From Bacteroidia bacterium (GTDB lineage: Bacteria; Bacteroidota; Bacteroidia; B-17B0; Aurantibacillaceae): DNA of 64,000 nucleotides. Below, piece after piece: positions 52,864-61,430 of this stretch (position 1 is its first letter; the number at the start of each line of letters is the position of its first letter). The notes beneath the pieces were generated by a model. The model was not told the DNA's origin. It searched no databases and saw only the letters and a program-made list of their open reading frames with translations. Made by a program: the position numbers and the translations under genes. The DNA lies in assembly GCA_018000995.1 (NCBI GenBank), contig JAGNIU010000005.1, forward strand, positions 1 to 64,000, written 5' to 3'.

Positions 52864-53366
52864 CGTTTCTTCATAAACACAGCTGTAATAAAAGCAAAAG
52901 CAAAGCTGAGTAAGAAAAAAGAGAAAAGTTTTGCTGTTACCGCTTTCATGGCTGAAAGAGCTGCTGTATTTTCTTCAATAATTTTCGGATACATTTCAGG
53001 CGTAATTTTTGTCTGCTTTTTTAAAAACTCTAAATACTCTGCACTATTATAATATTGAACAGAAATTTCACGGAGCTTCCATTCAAATTCAATATAGGTA
53101 TAGGTACTTAATATAAGAACAGAAATTCCAAATACACCTAAGCCAACTTTAACAGCATCTTTCCCGCTAATCACACCACCATTATCATTGTCACGTGACA
53201 ACTTAATGGCAATAATCATAAATGGTAAAATAAATGCTACCGATAAAAAATGTGAATAATAAAATCCAAACTTAGTTAGCTGATAACCTCCCAATAAAAT
53301 AATCAACTTGTAAATTATAACTAAAATACTGTAAGTGATACCAAGATATAGAGCGCGACGATTCAT
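52860..53366 (-). CDS. DUF4199 membrane protein
   Basis: A 168-residue membrane protein with helices at about 7-25, 34-55, 70-90 and 143-165. The long extracytoplasmic loop with YYNSAEYLEFLKKQTKITPEMYPKI is typical of Bacteroidota DUF4199 proteins. Function unknown. Its 3' end overlaps the YitT gene by four bases in convergent orientation. Confidence 0.8.
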   Translation of the reverse strand: MNRRALYLGITYSILVIIYKLIILLGGYQLTKFGFYYSHFLSVAFILPFMIIAIKLSRDNDNGGVISGKDAVKVGLGVFGISVLILSTYTYIEFEWKLREISVQYYNSAEYLEFLKKQTKITPEMYPKIIEENTAALSAMKAVTAKLFSFFLLSFAFAFITAVFMKKR

Positions 53367-53395
53367 TTCTGGTTTTTGGTTTCTTGTTAATTTCT

Positions 53396-53418
53396 CGCAA
53401 AGACGCTAAGACGCAAAG
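53396..53418. repeat. Dispersed repeat CGCAAAGACGCTAAGACGCAAAG
   Basis: Direct copies of a CGCAAAGA/CGCTAAGA/CGCAAAG unit make up a repeat type common between bacterial genes. It lies in the 92-base gap before the end of rho. Confidence 0.5.
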
Positions 53419-53434
53419 TTTAAAATTAAACGAT

Positions 53435-53457
53435 GCCATCCTGAGCTTTACGAGGGA
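53435..53457. repeat. Palindromic repeat (CCATCCTGAGCTTTACGAGGGA) at the rho stop codon
   Basis: It shares the ATCCTGAGCTT core with 2208-2230 in slightly diverged form. The stop codon of rho (minus strand) begins two bases later. Confidence 0.5.
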
Positions 53458-53458
53458 T

Positions 53459-54868
53459 TTATCCGTTCATGCTAATTAAAAATTCCTCGTTGCTTTGTGT
53501 ACGACGTAAACGGTCTTGTAAAAATTCCATCGCTTCTTGTGGTGTCATATCGCTTAAGTGTTTACGCAATACCCACAATCTGCTTAACATATCTTTTTCA
53601 ATTAATAGGTCATCGCGACGTGTTGAAGATGCTACAAGGTCGATAGCAGGATAAATACGACGGTTAGATAATTTTCTATCCAACTGTAATTCCATATTAC
53701 CTGTTCCTTTAAATTCTTCAAAAATTACTTCGTCCATTTTAGAACCAGTCTCAGTTAAAGCAGTTGCAATAATAGTTAATGAACCACCATTCTCAATTTT
53801 ACGAGCTGCTCCAAAGAAACGTTTTGGTTTATGTAATGCGTTTGCATCCACCCCACCCGTTAATACTTTACCTGAAGCCGGAGATGTTGTATTGTAAGCA
53901 CGCGCTAAACGTGTGATACTATCTAATAAAATAACTACATCATGTCCGCACTCTACTAAACGTTTTGCTTTTTCTAAAACTATATTGGCAATTTTTACGT
54001 GTTTGTCAGCCGGCTCATCAAATGTTGATGAAACCACTTCTGCTTTTACGCTACGTGCCATATCAGTTACCTCTTCCGGACGTTCATCAATTAATAAAAT
54101 CATCAAATAAATTTCAGGATGATTAAATGCAATGGCGTTGGCGATTTCTTTTAATAAAACTGTTTTACCTGTTTTTGGTTGCGCAACAATTAATCCACGC
54201 TGGCCTTTACCAATAGGCGCAAACATATCCATGATACGAGTGCTCATGGTTTCTTGCGGATGGCCGGTTAATTTAATTTTTTCGTTCGGGAATAATGGTG
54301 TTAAATAATCGAATACTACACGATCACGCACAAATGCAGGCTCGCGACCGTTAATTTGATCTACTTTAATTAATGGGAAATATTTTTCACCTTCTTTTGG
54401 AGGGCGGATTCCACCTTTAACAACATCTCCTGTTTTTAATCCAAATAATTTTATTTGAGATTGAGAAACATAAACGTCATCGGGTGAATTTAAATAGTTG
54501 TAATCAGAGCTGCGTAAAAAACCATAACCATCAGGCATAATTTCAAGAACGCCTTCTGCGGTAACGATACCATCAAAATTATAATATACTTTTTCAGGTT
54601 TTTTAAATTCAACAGGAACTTGCTGTTCGCTCATACCTGTGTTTTCATTCATCCCGGTATTTTCGTTCGATGATTGATTTTCATCAGAAGAAGATGACTC
54701 TTCATTTTCGTTATTCTCCTCAGTTTTTGCTTCAACTACAGGAGTCACTTCTTCCTCGTCGGCAACAGGCTCAACTGTATCGTCAATAATTGGATCTAAT
54801 TTTACAATTTTGCGTGGACGTTTTTCGCGTTCAGGACCATCTTTTTTACCGGTTAATTTAGCTGCCAT
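53459..54868 (-). CDS. rho: Transcription termination factor Rho
   Basis: A 469-residue hexameric RNA-dependent ATPase. The cold-shock-type RNA-binding domain carries [15 protein letters not shown] and [20 protein letters not shown]. The motor domain has Walker [42 protein letters not shown] and the R-loop region [23 protein letters not shown]. Residues 1-90 are a disordered acidic/Asn-Ser-rich segment ([18 protein letters not shown]); the usual helical Rho_N domain is not evident. Low-complexity Rho insertions are known in Bacteroidota. About 205 bases of untranslated leader precede it, where autoregulation could act. Confidence 0.95.
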   Translation of the reverse strand: MAAKLTGKKDGPEREKRPRKIVKLDPIIDDTVEPVADEEEVTPVVEAKTEENNENEESSSSDENQSSNENTGMNENTGMSEQQVPVEFKKPEKVYYNFDGIVTAEGVLEIMPDGYGFLRSSDYNYLNSPDDVYVSQSQIKLFGLKTGDVVKGGIRPPKEGEKYFPLIKVDQINGREPAFVRDRVVFDYLTPLFPNEKIKLTGHPQETMSTRIMDMFAPIGKGQRGLIVAQPKTGKTVLLKEIANAIAFNHPEIYLMILLIDERPEEVTDMARSVKAEVVSSTFDEPADKHVKIANIVLEKAKRLVECGHDVVILLDSITRLARAYNTTSPASGKVLTGGVDANALHKPKRFFGAARKIENGGSLTIIATALTETGSKMDEVIFEEFKGTGNMELQLDRKLSNRRIYPAIDLVASSTRRDDLLIEKDMLSRLWVLRKHLSDMTPQEAMEFLQDRLRRTQSNEEFLISMNG

Positions 54869-55073
54869 AGGGAGTTTTTAATGTGAAATAATTTTTGTTG
54901 AAATTGAATGAGGGGATATCATCAAACGTTTGGTTTGATAAGTTTAATTAAGATTTTAATTATTTAGATGTTTTGTAATTATAAGCTTTTTTTGATTGTT
55001 GACCCGCAAGAAAATGCGTTTCACTAATACGTAGTACAAGTATAGGTATTATTTATTAAACCAAAAAATATTT

Positions 55074-55568
55074 TTAATGAAAGCTAAAAGTAGCTACTAA
55101 ATCACGATTTCCGGGTTGTGAATGACAGCCTGTGCATACCGAATGCTCTGAATCTACACTATGAATTATGCTTTTAAGATCGGGTGTAAATTCAGCCCAA
55201 ATCCATGAACCGCTTAGTTTATACATTACTGCATATTCCTTTATAGTGGTGCCAGACAATATCTCTTTCACAATCATTGAACCATCAGAAAAAACACCGC
55301 CAACTGGTAATTTTCCGCCATCTGTTAATTGAGCATAAGCCTTGTGGTTAAACTTTAACTTAAAACTTCCGTGCGGTCCATTCGTTCCCGGATAAACAGT
55401 ATTTGGATCGTTTTTATAATAAACAAAAGCTGCACTATTTCGGCTGCTATCACGTAAAGCAAAGTTAGAATAAGCTAATGCCGGATTTCGTCCCTTATCT
55501 TTTGTACATGAGTAAATAATTACAAAAGAAAACACTAATAAAAAACTTATAGGAATAAATAGCCTCAT
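55074..55568 (-). CDS. Cytochrome P460-like c-type haem lipoprotein
   Basis: A 164-residue exported protein with lipoprotein signal (FLLVFSFVIIYSCTKD; acylated Cys about 21). The mature domain resembles cytochrome P460: FALRDSSRNSAAFVYYKND, GPHGSFKLKFNH, GGVFSDGSMIVKEI and WAEF, ending in the covalent haem site CTGCHSQPGNRDLVATFSF. P460 relatives oxidise hydroxylamine or act in nitric-oxide chemistry, but the crosslinking lysine needed for P460 chromophores cannot be confirmed here. It is co-directional with the genes upstream, 5 bases away. Confidence 0.75.
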   Translation of the reverse strand: MRLFIPISFLLVFSFVIIYSCTKDKGRNPALAYSNFALRDSSRNSAAFVYYKNDPNTVYPGTNGPHGSFKLKFNHKAYAQLTDGGKLPVGGVFSDGSMIVKEILSGTTIKEYAVMYKLSGSWIWAEFTPDLKSIIHSVDSEHSVCTGCHSQPGNRDLVATFSFH

Positions 55569-55573
55569 GGGTA

Positions 55574-56041
55574 TTAAGACGAAATACCTTCTAAATACTT
55601 ACTTAACCAGGTATTTTTAAGAGGTTTCTTCCACTGACTTAACTCTGCCGAAGAAGTAATTGTAGTATCGTAAACGGAAGTATGTTCACTGATAACAAAT
55701 CTGGTTAACAGTTCCTTGATTTTAGAAGAATGAACTATCACTATACTATCATCCACGTCAAGCGCAACTAAAAAACGGTTTAATAACTCAAGACCGAATT
55801 CCTTTTCTTGTAGTTGTACAAAGCGCATAAGTTTATCAATACTGCAACCACTGGCATTGTAGGCGCTTTCATCCACCTTCATAATCAATAACCGGTCTTT
55901 ATAAATTTCAAATGAAGCTTCCAATTTTACATCGTGTGCAGTCCAAGAACCAACAAATGTTTCACAATTAGAAATGAATTGTTGCATTTCTGATGCAGTC
56001 AACTCTTTATTTAAAACATATATCCAGATTTTTTCTGCCAT
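55574..56041 (-). CDS. Uncharacterised cytoplasmic protein (annotated in relatives as ABC transporter ATPase)
   Basis: A 155-residue soluble protein: IWIYVLNKELTASEMQQFISNCETFVGSWTAHDVKLEASFEIYKDRLLIMKVDE. Similar proteins are frequent in Bacteroidota and often misnamed 'ABC transporter ATPase', but no Walker motif is present. It overlaps purB by one base, so it is translationally coupled to it. Function unknown. Confidence 0.7.
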   Translation of the reverse strand: MAEKIWIYVLNKELTASEMQQFISNCETFVGSWTAHDVKLEASFEIYKDRLLIMKVDESAYNASGCSIDKLMRFVQLQEKEFGLELLNRFLVALDVDDSIVIVHSSKIKELLTRFVISEHTSVYDTTITSSAELSQWKKPLKNTWLSKYLEGISS

Positions 56042-57396
56042 TAAAAGTTTGGGTTAACCCCAATGTAATTTTGAGGTGTGATTTTTTTCAATTCTGTTTT
56101 AATATCAGCACTTACATTTAAAGTATCAATAAAACTGTGCATCGACTCTTTTGTAATAACTGCATTAGTGCGCGTTAAATCTTTTAAAGCTTCGTAAGGT
56201 TTAGGATAACCCTCGCGGCGTAAAACAGTTTGAATGGCTTCCGCAACCACCGCCCAGTTTCTTTCTAAATCGCGGTTGATACAAGTTTCATTCAAAATTA
56301 ATTTATCCAAGCCTTTTAAAATACTCTTCAACGAAATTAACATGTGAGATAAAGGCACGCCAATATTTCTTAGCACTGTACTATCTGTTAAATCACGTTG
56401 TAAACGTGAAATAGGTAATTTAGCAGCTAAATATTCTAAAGAAGCGTTTGCCATTCCTAAATTTCCTTCTGCATTTTCAAAATCAATCGGATTTACTTTA
56501 TGAGGCATAGCTGACGAACCAATCTCACCTGACTTTAATTTTTGCTTGAAATATTCAACACTAATGTAAGACCAGATATCACGGCATAAATCAATTAAAA
56601 TGGTGTTGATGCGTTTACAAGCATCACAATACGCTGCTAAATTATCGTAATGCTCAATTTGAGTTGTGAATTGTGAACGCGATAAACCTAAGTTTTTATT
56701 TACAAAATCATTTCCGAATTTAATCCAGTCGTGTTTGGGATAAGCAACATAATGTGCGTTAAAATTACCTGTAGCGCCACCAAATTTAGCTGAGTATTCA
56801 ACAGCTTTTAATTGCTTCAATTGTTTTTCTAAACGCTCAACAAAAACGTAAATTTCTTTTCCTAATCTTGTTGGGGAGGCTGGTTGTCCGTGAGTACGTG
56901 CTAATAAACTTACATTTTCCCAAGCTTTACTTTGTAATTTTAATTTGGCAATAACAGCTTCAATTTGTTTATACAAACTGTTGTTTGTTGCGTCTTTTAA
57001 TGATAATGGGATTGCTGTATTATTTATGTCCTGAGAAGTTAATCCAAAATGAACAAACTCTAATTGTTTTTCTAAACCCAGAGCTTGTAATTTCTCTTTC
57101 ACAAAATATTCAACCGCTTTCACATCGTGGTTAGTCGTTTTTTCAGTCTCTTTAATTTTTAAAGCATCTTCAACCGAAAAACCATTGATTACGTTACGTA
57201 AAGTGTTTTTTTGATTGGTATCCAATGGTTTTAATTGCGGTAGATTAAAGTCGCACAAAGCAATAAAATATTCTATCTCAATTAAAACGCGGTATTTTAT
57301 TAAACCGTATTCAGAAAAATAAGCCGAAAGTTCTTCAGTTGTTTTGCGATATCTGCCGTCGACCGGAGAGATGGCTGTAAGGGCATTTAATTCCAT
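56041..57396 (-). CDS. purB: Adenylosuccinate lyase
   Basis: A 451-residue fumarase-superfamily enzyme that cleaves SAICAR and adenylosuccinate in purine synthesis. N-terminal LTAISPVDGRYRK is the PurB start, KTTNHDVKAVEYFVKEKL and FVHFGLTSQDINNTAIPL form the active site, LARTHGQPASPTRLGKE carries the general acid histidine, and GSSAMPHKVNPIDFENAEGN is the signature loop with the catalytic serine. Length is usual. It is first in a small operon with the two genes downstream. Confidence 0.95.
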   Translation of the reverse strand: MELNALTAISPVDGRYRKTTEELSAYFSEYGLIKYRVLIEIEYFIALCDFNLPQLKPLDTNQKNTLRNVINGFSVEDALKIKETEKTTNHDVKAVEYFVKEKLQALGLEKQLEFVHFGLTSQDINNTAIPLSLKDATNNSLYKQIEAVIAKLKLQSKAWENVSLLARTHGQPASPTRLGKEIYVFVERLEKQLKQLKAVEYSAKFGGATGNFNAHYVAYPKHDWIKFGNDFVNKNLGLSRSQFTTQIEHYDNLAAYCDACKRINTILIDLCRDIWSYISVEYFKQKLKSGEIGSSAMPHKVNPIDFENAEGNLGMANASLEYLAAKLPISRLQRDLTDSTVLRNIGVPLSHMLISLKSILKGLDKLILNETCINRDLERNWAVVAEAIQTVLRREGYPKPYEALKDLTRTNAVITKESMHSFIDTLNVSADIKTELKKITPQNYIGVNPNF

Positions 57397-57491
57397 AAAA
57401 ATTTAAAAGGTAAAGATACGGTTTTATTGTATATACAACCACAACAAAAAACCTCTCTTGTATTTAGAATATTGAATTATATTTGAACCAA

Positions 57492-57597
57492 ATTAGGGGT
57501 GTCGGCCTTTTGGCAGACTGAGAACAAACCCTCATAACCTGATGCAGATAATGCTGCCGAAGGGAAATTGATGAGCCTGTTCTGTGCATTCCCCTAG
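57492..57597 (+). ncRNA. TPP (thiamine pyrophosphate) riboswitch before the PnuC-like gene
   Basis: The conserved parts of the THI box are present in order: AGGGGTGTC (57494-57502), GACTGAGAAC with CTGAGA around 57518-57523, ACCTGATGCAGATAATGC (57537-57554) and CGAAGGGAAA (57558-57567). A CCCCTA at 57591-57596 is complementary to the opening TAGGGG and could form a longer closing stem or mask the ribosome site 14 bases before the next ATG. It would repress the downstream pnuC-like and NadR-like genes when TPP is abundant. Confidence 0.9.
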
Positions 57598-57610
57598 TTT
57601 TTATTGATAT

Positions 57611-58156
57611 ATGTCGATTTTAGGAATTATAGCTCTTGTTTTTGGCGTGGCCGGTGTTTTACTGACCATTAAACAAAGCATTTGGTGTTGGCCTGTAGCT
57701 TTAATTTCGGTTGTTACATCCGGTTACGAATTTTATGAAAGTCGTTTGTATGGCGATATGTCACTTCAAGTGTTTTATTTTATTGCCGGTGTTTATGGTT
57801 GGATATATTGGGGAGCGCATAAAAACAAAACCTTTACTGTAACAACAATTCCTTTTTCGATGGCCACTTTTTTAATTGGGATAACAGTTTTGCAAGCTAT
57901 AACTTATTATTTCCTGCTTAACTATTTTAAAGGCGATAAGATTATTTTTGATGCCATCCTCACAGCATGTAGTATTAGTGCCACTTATATGATGACCAAA
58001 AAATGGATTGAGAATTGGATATGTTGGGTAATGATTGATTTTGCATACATTGTTCTTTATGGCATTAAAGAACTTTGGTTGTACGCCATTTTATATTTTG
58101 TATTTACACTAATGGCCGCTTACGGTTTTTATTCATGGAAGAAAATAAAGTCATAA
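57611..58156 (+). CDS. pnuT: PnuC-family transporter, probable thiamine transporter (PnuT)
   Basis: A 181-residue membrane protein of the PnuC family with seven or so helices. Family elements include ILGIIALVFGVAGVLLTIKQSIWCWPVALIS, VFYFIAGVYGWIYWG and MTKKWIENWICWVMIDFAYIVLYGIK. PnuC proteins move nicotinamide riboside; PnuT relatives controlled by TPP riboswitches take up thiamine. Placement directly after a TPP riboswitch and before a second TPP-controlled receptor favours thiamine. It overlaps the NadR-like kinase gene by 22 bases. Confidence 0.85.
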   Translation: MSILGIIALVFGVAGVLLTIKQSIWCWPVALISVVTSGYEFYESRLYGDMSLQVFYFIAGVYGWIYWGAHKNKTFTVTTIPFSMATFLIGITVLQAITYYFLLNYFKGDKIIFDAILTACSISATYMMTKKWIENWICWVMIDFAYIVLYGIKELWLYAILYFVFTLMAAYGFYSWKKIKS

Positions 58157-58665
58157 AAATTGCAGTGGTTGGTCCTGAAAGCACAGGTAAATCTACTTTG
58201 TGTGAACAATTGGCTTTGCACTATCAAACGGCTTTCGTTCCGGAGTATGCGCGACATTATTTCAAAAAGAAAAATATTGATGATTACTCATTAAACGAAT
58301 TAGAAACCATTTACGTTCATCAGGTAGAAAATGAAAAAAAAGCTATTCCCACTGCTAACAAATTTTTGTTTTGTGATACCAGTTTAATTACCGGCAAAAT
58401 TTGGGGATTAGAGGATTTTAGAAGTGTGCCACATTTTATCTCAACAAACCTTTCAAAAGTTAATTACGATTTATATTTGCTTACTAATAACGACGTGCTT
58501 TGGAAAAAAGATTCACTCCGCAAAAATCCGGATAACCGCGAACATATTTACAAGCGAAACATAGAAGAATTAGAATTATTAAAGGCCAACTATAAAGTAA
58601 TTGAAGGAATTAACGAACAACGTTTAACAAATGCCATAATATATATCGATACTTTGTTTAAGTAA
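58135..58665 (+). CDS. NadR-like P-loop kinase (thiamine or nicotinamide riboside kinase)
   Basis: A 176-residue P-loop kinase matching the C-terminal ribosylnicotinamide kinase domain of NadR: IAVVGPESTGKSTLCEQLA (Walker A), VPEYARHYF, FLFCDTSLITGKIW (Walker B region) and LLTNNDVLWKKDSLRKNP. The adenylyltransferase and helix-turn-helix domains of NadR are absent. The ATG at 58135 begins just before the P-loop; the longer frame from 58075 would overlap pnuT much further. Being under TPP control, it may phosphorylate thiamine to trap it after PnuT uptake; nicotinamide riboside is the alternative. The substrate is unresolved. Confidence 0.8.
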   Translation: MEENKVIKIAVVGPESTGKSTLCEQLALHYQTAFVPEYARHYFKKKNIDDYSLNELETIYVHQVENEKKAIPTANKFLFCDTSLITGKIWGLEDFRSVPHFISTNLSKVNYDLYLLTNNDVLWKKDSLRKNPDNREHIYKRNIEELELLKANYKVIEGINEQRLTNAIIYIDTLFK

Positions 58666-58693
58666 GCAAAATGTAAGTATATTTGTTGCGAAT

Positions 58694-58870
58694 CTAAAGG
58701 GGTGCTTTTTGAAAGTTAAAAGTATCAAGTTAAAAGCCAAAACAGATTTTTTTGTTTTTTACTTTTAAATTTTGACTTTCCAAAGGCTGAGATTATACCC
58801 GTTACCGATTAAGCGCTCAACACTTAGCGGTATACACCTGATCAGGGTAATTCCTGCGTAGGGACAAAAG
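58694..58870 (+). ncRNA. TPP riboswitch with enlarged P3 arm, before the TonB-dependent receptor
   Basis: AGGGGTGCT (58698-58706) opens the aptamer. AAGGCTGAGATTATACCC (58790s to about 58800), ACACCTGATCAGGGTAATTCC (around 58834-58855) and GCGTAGGGA (58857-58863 region) complete the THI box. Between GGGGTGC and CTGAGA there is an insertion of about 80 bases whose ends (GAAAGTTAAAAGT and ACTTTTAAATTTTGACTTTC) pair imperfectly, forming an extended P3. The receptor ATG lies about 60 bases further. Confidence 0.87.
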
Positions 58871-58929
58871 TTAAAAGCAAATACGATCCCCTTCGTGTTT
58901 GAATGTTTAACAGTATTATAAAAAGTAAA

Positions 58930-61362
58930 ATGAATTTAAAAAACATCATCACCAAAAGCTGCTTGGCTATTGCATTATTTTGCGTTGCCAATTTGCAAGC
59001 ACAATTTAAAATTAGTGGTACTGTTACCGGTCCAAATAAAAAACCTGCTCCCTACTCCAGCATCGGAATAAAAAACACTTTTATTGCAGCCATGGCACAA
59101 AGTGATGGCACCTTCGAAATAAAAAATTTAAAAGCAGGGAAATACACTTTAATTACTCATGCTGTTGGTTACAAGACAAGAATCGATACCGTAGAGTTAA
59201 ATGCTGATGTTGTTTATAATGTTGCTTTAGCCAATGAAGATATTAATCTTGATGAAATTCCTGTAAGTTCAACACGTGCTACTAAACAAAGTGGAATGGC
59301 TTATACCGAATTAAACAAAGAAGACATCGAAAAACAAAATTTAGGTCAGGATTTACCAATGATTTTAAATACCGCTCCTTCTGTTGTTGTAAATACAGAT
59401 GCAGGAAATGGTGTTGGTTATACCGGATTAAGAATTCGCGGAACAGATGGAACACGCATTAATGTTACTATTAATGGCATTCCGGTGAATGATGCAGAAA
59501 GTCAGGGGACTTATTTTGTTGACATGCCTGATTTATTATCATCTGTAAACAGCATTCAAATTCAAAGAGGTGTTGGTGCATCGAGTAATGGTGCAGGTGC
59601 TTTTGGCGCGAGTATTAATATGCAAACCAATACACTTAACGAAAAACCTTATGCGCAGTTAATTAATTCGGGGGGTTCTTATAATACTTATCGTAATACC
59701 ATTGCAGCCGGAAGCGGATTAATTAGTAAGCATTTTGCTTTTGATGCAAGATTAAGTCGTATTGGAAGTGATGGTTATATCGACAGAGCAAAATCAACTT
59801 TAAACTCTTATTATTTATCAGGCGGCTATTACGGTAATAAAACAGTTGTTAAGGCGATTATGTTTTCAGGAACAGAAAAAACGTATCAAGCTTGGTATTA
59901 TGTTCCGGAAGATTCTCTTAAAAGAGGTAACAGAACTTATAACCCATCAGGTGAATATTATGATGCCAATGGAAAAGTACATTATTATGATAACGAAACT
60001 GATAATTACAAACAAGATAATTATCAAATACATTTAATTCAAACTATAAACGATAAATTGAATTTTACTTTAGCCGGACATTACACTGAAGGAAAAGGTT
60101 ATTACGAACAATACCGCAGCAACGATGCATTAGCAAATTACGGAATTGCAGATATTGTTATTGACTCACTCACAACCATAACTAATAGTGATTTAATCCG
60201 CCGACGTTGGTTAGATAATGATTTTATTGGAGCTGTTGGGAATTTCAATTATACGCCCAATAACAAAGTAAAATTTACTTTAGGTGGAGGAACCAATCAA
60301 TATTATGGGCGACACATGGGAGAAGTGATTTGGGCGCGTTATGCTTCTAATAGTGATATTGGAAAACGTTATTACTACAACCGTTCATTTAAAAATGATA
60401 ATAATGTGTATTTAAAAACCAATATTAATTTCATGAAAAATACTTCGGCCTTTATTGATTTACAATACAGAAATGTGTTTTATTCGTTCTTAGGTTTTGA
60501 TTCCACTTTAGCATCAGCACAACAAAGCGTTAAATATGATTTCTTTAATCCAAAGGTGGGATTGAATTATAATATTTCAGAAAAGATAAGAGTGTATGCT
60601 TCTTATGCAATCGCCAATAAAGAACCAAACCGTGATGATTTTACACAAAGTAGTATTGTTAGCCGACCAAAACACGAAAGCCTTAATGATTTAGAAATTG
60701 GCGGAAGTTTCTCAAATAAAAACATCTTTTTTGAAGCAAATATTTATAATATGGATTACACTAATCAATTAGTTTTAAATGGCGCGGTGAATGATGTTGG
60801 TGCTTATAATAGAATCAATGTAAAGAAAAGTTACCGTCGCGGTATTGAATTGCAAGCTGCTGTTAACTTATCTAAATATTTTACCTTAAGTGGAAATGTA
60901 ACCTTATCTAAAAATAAAATAAAAGATTATGTTGAGTTTTTAGACAGCGCTAGTGCCGATTGGAGCGTTTACAAACAAATGGAAATTAAATATTCAGAAA
61001 CAGATATTTCATTTTCACCAAATATTACTTCATGTGGTATCATAACTTTCAAAGCAGGCGATTTGTTGAATATTTCATTAATCAACAAATATGTGGGGCG
61101 ACAATACTTAGATAACACCTCAAATGTAAATCGTTCTATAAATCCTTATTCGGTTTTTGATGTGAAATTAACATCAACCATAAAAACCAGATGGATAAAA
61201 GAAATTATGTTTATGGTAAGTGTAAATAATATTTTCAGCACCAAATATGAAACGAATGGTTACACTTTTAGTTATTATACTGATGCCACACTGAATACAT
61301 TTAATTATTTAGCGCCTGCCGCGCCATTTAATGTGTTAGGTGGTGTGAGTCTTAAGTTTTAA
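58930..61362 (+). CDS. TonB-dependent outer-membrane receptor, probable thiamine receptor
   Basis: An 810-residue TonB-dependent receptor. After a signal peptide (LKNIITKSCLAIALFCVANLQAQ) a CarboxypepD_reg-like domain (ISGTVTGPNKKPAPYSSIGIKNT) precedes the plug (QNLGQDLPMILNTAPSVVV, GLRIRGTDGTRINVTINGIPVNDAE, SVNSIQIQRGVGASSNGAGAFGASINM) and a 22-strand-type barrel ending in an aromatic residue (VLGGVSLKF). It is controlled by its own TPP riboswitch next to a PnuT-type gene, which points to thiamine or its derivatives as ligand. I chose ATG 58930 because it starts the signal peptide properly. Confidence 0.9.
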   Translation: MNLKNIITKSCLAIALFCVANLQAQFKISGTVTGPNKKPAPYSSIGIKNTFIAAMAQSDGTFEIKNLKAGKYTLITHAVGYKTRIDTVELNADVVYNVALANEDINLDEIPVSSTRATKQSGMAYTELNKEDIEKQNLGQDLPMILNTAPSVVVNTDAGNGVGYTGLRIRGTDGTRINVTINGIPVNDAESQGTYFVDMPDLLSSVNSIQIQRGVGASSNGAGAFGASINMQTNTLNEKPYAQLINSGGSYNTYRNTIAAGSGLISKHFAFDARLSRIGSDGYIDRAKSTLNSYYLSGGYYGNKTVVKAIMFSGTEKTYQAWYYVPEDSLKRGNRTYNPSGEYYDANGKVHYYDNETDNYKQDNYQIHLIQTINDKLNFTLAGHYTEGKGYYEQYRSNDALANYGIADIVIDSLTTITNSDLIRRRWLDNDFIGAVGNFNYTPNNKVKFTLGGGTNQYYGRHMGEVIWARYASNSDIGKRYYYNRSFKNDNNVYLKTNINFMKNTSAFIDLQYRNVFYSFLGFDSTLASAQQSVKYDFFNPKVGLNYNISEKIRVYASYAIANKEPNRDDFTQSSIVSRPKHESLNDLEIGGSFSNKNIFFEANIYNMDYTNQLVLNGAVNDVGAYNRINVKKSYRRGIELQAAVNLSKYFTLSGNVTLSKNKIKDYVEFLDSASADWSVYKQMEIKYSETDISFSPNITSCGIITFKAGDLLNISLINKYVGRQYLDNTSNVNRSINPYSVFDVKLTSTIKTRWIKEIMFMVSVNNIFSTKYETNGYTFSYYTDATLNTFNYLAPAAPFNVLGGVSLKF

Positions 61363-61370
61363 AAGTAAGT

Positions 61371-61427
61371 GGTCATGCTGAACTTGTTTCAGCATTTTAT
61401 AGACCCTGAAATAAATTCAGGGTGACC
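61371..61427. repeat. Double-hairpin dispersed repeat
   Basis: Two adjacent palindromes, TGCTGAACTTGTTTCAGCA (61376-61394) and ACCCTGAAATAAATTCAGGGT (61403-61423), are bounded by GGTCA/TGACC ends. It lies between convergent genes and ends 3 bases before the LD-carboxypeptidase stop codon. It may double as a terminator, although it lacks a T run. Confidence 0.65.
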
Positions 61428-61430
61428 GCG

